Origin: an uncultured Clostridia bacterium
Lineage (GTDB): Bacteria; Bacillota; Clostridia; TANB77; CAG-508
Length of the DNA stretch: 8,996 nucleotides
Direction: 5' to 3'
Assembly (NCBI GenBank): GCA_934167685.1
Contig: CAKPLQ010000047.1
Coordinates: forward strand, 1-8,996
The position numbers and the translations under genes were made by a program. The first letter of the stretch is position 1. Every line of letters begins with the position of its first letter. Below, in pieces: positions 7,901 to 8,996 of the stretch. A model generated the notes under the pieces. It was given only the letters and a program-made list of their open reading frames with translations, did not search any database and had not been told where the DNA came from.

Positions 7901-8095
7901 TATAACCATATTTTTATTTATTTTCGAAGAAATTGTATATATTCCATCTTCTAGTTGCTTACTCTCCTTAGCTTCAATTTGTTTTTCATTTGCATTTGTT
8001 TCTGTTTCTGCATAATTAATATTTGGAAATATCACTGCCAAAATTAATATTAATCCTATTACTATATTTAAAATTTTCACATTCTTTTTTCTCAC
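4943..8095 (-). CDS. Secreted M14 metallocarboxypeptidase-like protein with five ricin-B-type lectin domains
   Basis: Predicted secreted zinc peptidase; bacterial M14 relatives include enzymes that cut peptidoglycan stem peptides (gamma-D-glutamyl-diamino acid endopeptidases), the most plausible role here. Residues 1-29 are a signal peptide (MRKKNVK, hydrophobic core, NYAE). Five ricin-B domains lie at about 48-191, 200-342, 351-497, 507-650 and 654-787. The M14 domain occupies about 795-1050. Zinc ligands are H832 and E835 in TVHGFEDNW and H961 in DLHGW. NPDG (879-882), R894, N910-R911 in GIDMNRSW, and the catalytic E1018 in ALIELPR follow in carboxypeptidase order, so the active site looks intact. 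The start is GTG (8093-8095), since no in-frame ATG exists before residue 63 and the signal peptide requires it. First gene of the operon, 12 bp before the next. A dietary or host-protein peptidase is a less likely alternative. Confidence 0.92.
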   Translation of the reverse strand: MRKKNVKILNIVIGLILILAVIFPNINYAETETNANEKQIEAKESKQLEDGIYTISSKINKNMVIEIPNKSKEEAVKVQLANKAKVINKSQEVRVKNIGNGYYKLMFEHSSKVLDVPGASKGSGIQLQQYSSNNTMAQQWIIKETGDGYYYIISGCSGLYVDIPGGHAEENSKIQLYQGNGTNAQKFSFTKVEELKTDKIEDGTYYITSALAQNKVISIEEGKQNDFANAYIWENKKREYQKFDVIYNKKADAYIITAVHSNKSLDVSYAGQSNGSNVAQYQTHKGDTEQWILNKTADGYYNIISKCNYLNLDVNGAKTANGTNIQMYEGNGTNAQKFKFIKADIVKGTQTIEDGVYNIVTKLNNNKLLQIENGATSNNAKARFANKLNVMNKNQAFEIKYLNNGYYQIKQQKSQKVLEVSNGSYQNGAQIVQNSENNSSTIQQWIIKDAGNGYFYIISKCNGLVIDVPGGNVEKNSVIQMYEENGTDAQKFKFVKVNQKLDNQEILADGVYKIRSALNNDRCIDISTGSYANETNVQIWTNDNVQQQKFQLTYNKKEGNYQIKSVNSGKVLDVQSNGKENGANVWQYEENNTEAQKWILQSAGDGFYYIVAVNSYLYLDVADGKTNNGTNIQIYDGNKTKAQKFKFEKVSMIDSDSYNIETKLNKNKVLDVSTGSTADGTNIQIWKFDGVNQQIFEIKNIDYEYCKIIAKHSNKALTVEKRNVIQKEYTESDEQKWKFEIAENGYYRLKSKASGLYLDVTDAKTNNGTNIQVHEKNTSNAQKFRVRKSITYEKGVYGESGLLKAGDSRGSKLEYYRYGDGPNVFFAIFTVHGFEDNWNHDGEALVKIANDFYNDLKRNHADDYELSKKWTIYILPEINPDGRRYGTTNNGPGRTTLYSEAPQNKGIDMNRSWKSSGFNANAKSRNYAGTAPYQAYEAKALREFLINHKSQNGQTVLVDLHGWLQQLIGNSEIAGYYGIQFPNSNTKSLERYGDGYLIGWARTALASNGRTAKTALIELPRAVYSNADVERQNIAQRYINATISMLQGVN
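5735..7954 (-). repeat. Five-fold ricin-B domain array in the M14 gene (copy A)
   Basis: This covers codons 48-787 and is the paralogous partner of the array at 1685-3904. Every QxW-like motif occurs exactly 43 residues earlier than in the GH25 protein (91, 138, 185; 241, 289, 336; 395, 443, 490; 548, 596, 643; 694, 735, 782), so no net indel separates the two 740-codon blocks. By hand alignment, 7201-7530 differs from 3151-3480 at about 14 of 330 positions. The stretch 7377-7462 is an exact 86-bp match to 3327-3412. Similarity falls towards domain 5. Confidence 0.9.
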
Positions 8096-8105
8096 TTTTT
8101 TCTCA
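8084..8105 (-). repeat. 11-bp tandem duplication across the start codon of the M14 gene
   Basis: Minus-strand TGAGAAAAAAG occurs twice back to back (8105-8095 and 8094-8084). The first copy belongs to an ATG (8104-8106) that opens MRKK and stops at TGA (8092-8094). The second copy supplies the GTG start (8093-8095) that encodes MRKKNVK. Removing one copy would put the ATG in frame with the gene. Confidence 0.85.
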
Positions 8106-8106
8106 T

Positions 8107-8117
8107 CCCTTCTTCCT
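8107..8117 (-). promoter_or_regulatory. Ribosome-binding site of the M14 gene
   Basis: Minus-strand AGGAAGAAGGG is purine-rich and contains two possible SD cores. The proximal one (AAGGG) directly abuts the ATG of the 4-codon mini-ORF and lies 11 nt from the GTG start of the gene. The distal AGGA lies 7 nt from that ATG, a normal spacing. Which core and which start codon are used cannot be decided from sequence. Confidence 0.6.
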
Positions 8118-8133
8118 AAAATTTTCTAATTAC

Positions 8134-8162
8134 ATTATATATTTTTTCTTATTTAAAATCAA
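8134..8162 (-). promoter_or_regulatory. SigA-type promoter of the three-gene hydrolase operon
   Basis: On the minus strand TTGATT (8157-8162) and a perfect TATAAT (8134-8139) are 17 bp apart, with an A-rich spacer. Transcription would begin near 8127, leaving a leader of about 30 nt before the GTG start. The leader is too short for a riboswitch, and no clear operator palindrome is visible. No equally good promoter was seen in the 12- and 39-bp gaps inside the operon. Confidence 0.8.
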
Positions 8163-8174
8163 CATTTATATCCA

Positions 8175-8207
8175 AAAAAGATTTGGCATTTTATGCCAAA
8201 TCTTTTT
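8175..8207 (-). terminator. Rho-independent terminator of the glycosyltransferase gene, potentially bidirectional
   Basis: AAAAAGATTTGGCA (8175-8188) and TGCCAAATCTTTTT (8194-8207) form a perfect 14-bp inverted repeat around a 5-nt loop. Runs of A and T on the two flanks give a U-tract on either strand. The TAA stop of the glycosyltransferase (8206-8208) lies inside the upstream arm. It separates this gene from the promoter of the hydrolase operon. Confidence 0.92.
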
Positions 8208-8844
8208 ACCATTTTATGTCTATCTTTAATTTTTCTGTAATCATTTTATATGTATTTAAAAATAAAGAAAATAAATTTAATATATATACTTTTTTTACAA
8301 TAGCAACTTTTAAATTGCTTTTACATTTGAAAACCGTATACCACATTTTTAGATATTTTGTAGTTCTCCATTCTCCAAAGTTTTTGTCTAAAAATTCTAA
8401 ATTTTTCTTATATTCTTCTTTAAAATCTTTTTTGTTATTTTCAAAAACTTTTAACATTAATGATATTCCTAAATGTAGAAATGCCATACAAGATAGTACT
8501 TCCATTTTCTCTTTTGTGCATTTACTATTTGTATATTCTTCTTTAATGGTAATCATTACTTGTTGTATAGATTTTATTTCATTTTCTTTTAACGTATTCA
8601 TTGCAGAACCTTCTCTTACCATATAATAATATAAATAGTCTTCTACAAAAGATATCTTATTTATTTTTAAATATACCAAAGCTAAGAACATCATATCTTC
8701 TAATATTCTAGGTGGATTTTCGATTTCTTTTATTTCTTTTAGAATTGATGCCTTATACATTTTATTCCATAAAGCTGTATTTATAGAAATTACTTCTTCT
8801 GGCTTTTCTGTCATATCTATTGTTTTACTAGCAGAATATTTCAT
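8206..8844 (-). CDS. C-terminal part of a family 2 glycosyltransferase (downstream of a frameshift)
   Basis: The GT2 (GT-A fold) family transfers sugars from nucleotide donors, commonly in capsule, exopolysaccharide or teichoic-acid synthesis at the cytoplasmic membrane face. From the ATG at 8844, residues 26-34 (WNKMYKASI), the acidic ED at 49-50 in ILEDMMF, and YLYYYMVREGSAMN (70-83) are the usual C-terminal half of this family. The remaining 130 residues are a Lys-rich helical tail with a moderately hydrophobic stretch near 185-205, possibly for membrane association. The ATG is probably internal rather than a true start. The same frame upstream codes FERIDSKTNKV, which continues the protein encoded in another frame at 8885-8995. 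As a free-standing protein it would lack the nucleotide-sugar-binding half and be inactive. Confidence 0.8.
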   Translation of the reverse strand: MKYSASKTIDMTEKPEEVISINTALWNKMYKASILKEIKEIENPPRILEDMMFLALVYLKINKISFVEDYLYYYMVREGSAMNTLKENEIKSIQQVMITIKEEYTNSKCTKEKMEVLSCMAFLHLGISLMLKVFENNKKDFKEEYKKNLEFLDKNFGEWRTTKYLKMWYTVFKCKSNLKVAIVKKVYILNLFSLFLNTYKMITEKLKIDIKW

Positions 8845-8884
8845 TTCTTTTGATAGGACTTTATTAGTTTTTGAATCAATCCTC

Positions 8885-8996
8885 TCAAATCCGGCATATT
8901 GATATATCAGAATTATTTTCCGTTATATTTTTATATAAACTTTCTAAAAAGTTTTCTTTTACATAGTCATCTGAATCGATAAATGTTATATATTCT
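8885..8996 (-). pseudogene. Glycosyltransferase family 2, N-terminal fragment ending at a frameshift; 5' end outside window
   Basis: Read on the minus strand from 8995, this frame gives YITFIDSDDYVKENFLESLY and then ISICRI before TGA at 8885-8887. FIDSDDYV is the hallmark GT2 DxD segment that binds the metal and nucleotide-sugar. Just before the stop, the next frame takes over with FERIDSKTNKV and runs without interruption into the C-terminal part at 8844-8206. Removing one base among 8891-8894 (minus-strand CCGG) yields a continuous ISIC-[GR]-FERID reading. The gene is therefore either a pseudogene in this genome or intact with a one-base sequencing error. The start of the gene lies beyond 8996. 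Confidence 0.8.

Noticed and set aside
4943..8095. Ricin-like AB toxin
   Set aside because: Only the lectin fold is shared; there is no ribosome-inactivating A chain, and the catalytic domains are a peptidase and a muramidase.
8183..8626. Plus-strand frame of 147 codons overlapping the glycosyltransferase
   Set aside because: It starts inside the terminator hairpin, has no SD and is antisense to a recognisable GT2 C-terminal domain.
8885..8887. TGA read as a sense codon (recoding) in the glycosyltransferase
   Set aside because: Reading through TGA would continue in the wrong frame and meet further stops; the good continuation is in the next frame, and TGG encodes Trp elsewhere.

Overview
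The window is very AT-rich with purine-rich Shine-Dalgarno sites, SigA-type promoters, lysine- and asparagine-rich proteins and no introns. This suggests a low-GC Bacillota, most likely a Clostridia-type (possibly gut) bacterium; the species cannot be named from this sequence. Tryptophan is encoded by TGG, so there is no sign of UGA reassignment. All recognisable genes lie on the minus strand, so the layout below runs from high to low coordinates, the direction of transcription.

At 8996-8206 is a family 2 glycosyltransferase that enters from outside the window. It is broken by a one-base frameshift near 8891-8894 and ends in a perfect 14-bp terminator hairpin (8175-8207). A strong promoter (TTGATT, 17 bp, TATAAT; 8134-8162) then drives a three-gene operon: (i) a secreted 1050-residue protein with five ricin-B-type lectin domains and a C-terminal M14 zinc carboxypeptidase-like domain (8095-4943); (ii) a 238-residue membrane-anchored or lipoprotein-like protein of unknown function (4930-4214); (iii) a second secreted 1050-residue protein with five ricin-B-type domains and a C-terminal GH25 muramidase (4174-1022). 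The gaps are 12 and 39 bp, and a rho-independent terminator (984-1012) closes the operon. galE (UDP-glucose 4-epimerase) follows with its own extended -10 promoter and runs off the left edge.

The main point of interest is the operon. The two large proteins carry the same 740-residue lectin array, colinear without any net indel (constant offset of 4050 bp or 43 residues). The array is joined to two different predicted peptidoglycan-cutting modules, one for glycan strands and one for stem peptides. DNA identity is about 96% in a hand-aligned stretch around lectin domain 2 and about 63% in a stretch in domain 5, which suggests gene conversion or a mosaic history. Together the genes look like a paired cell-wall-hydrolase system with a shared carbohydrate-targeting scaffold and an uncharacterised envelope protein encoded between the two enzymes. 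No gap between genes exceeds 300 bases.
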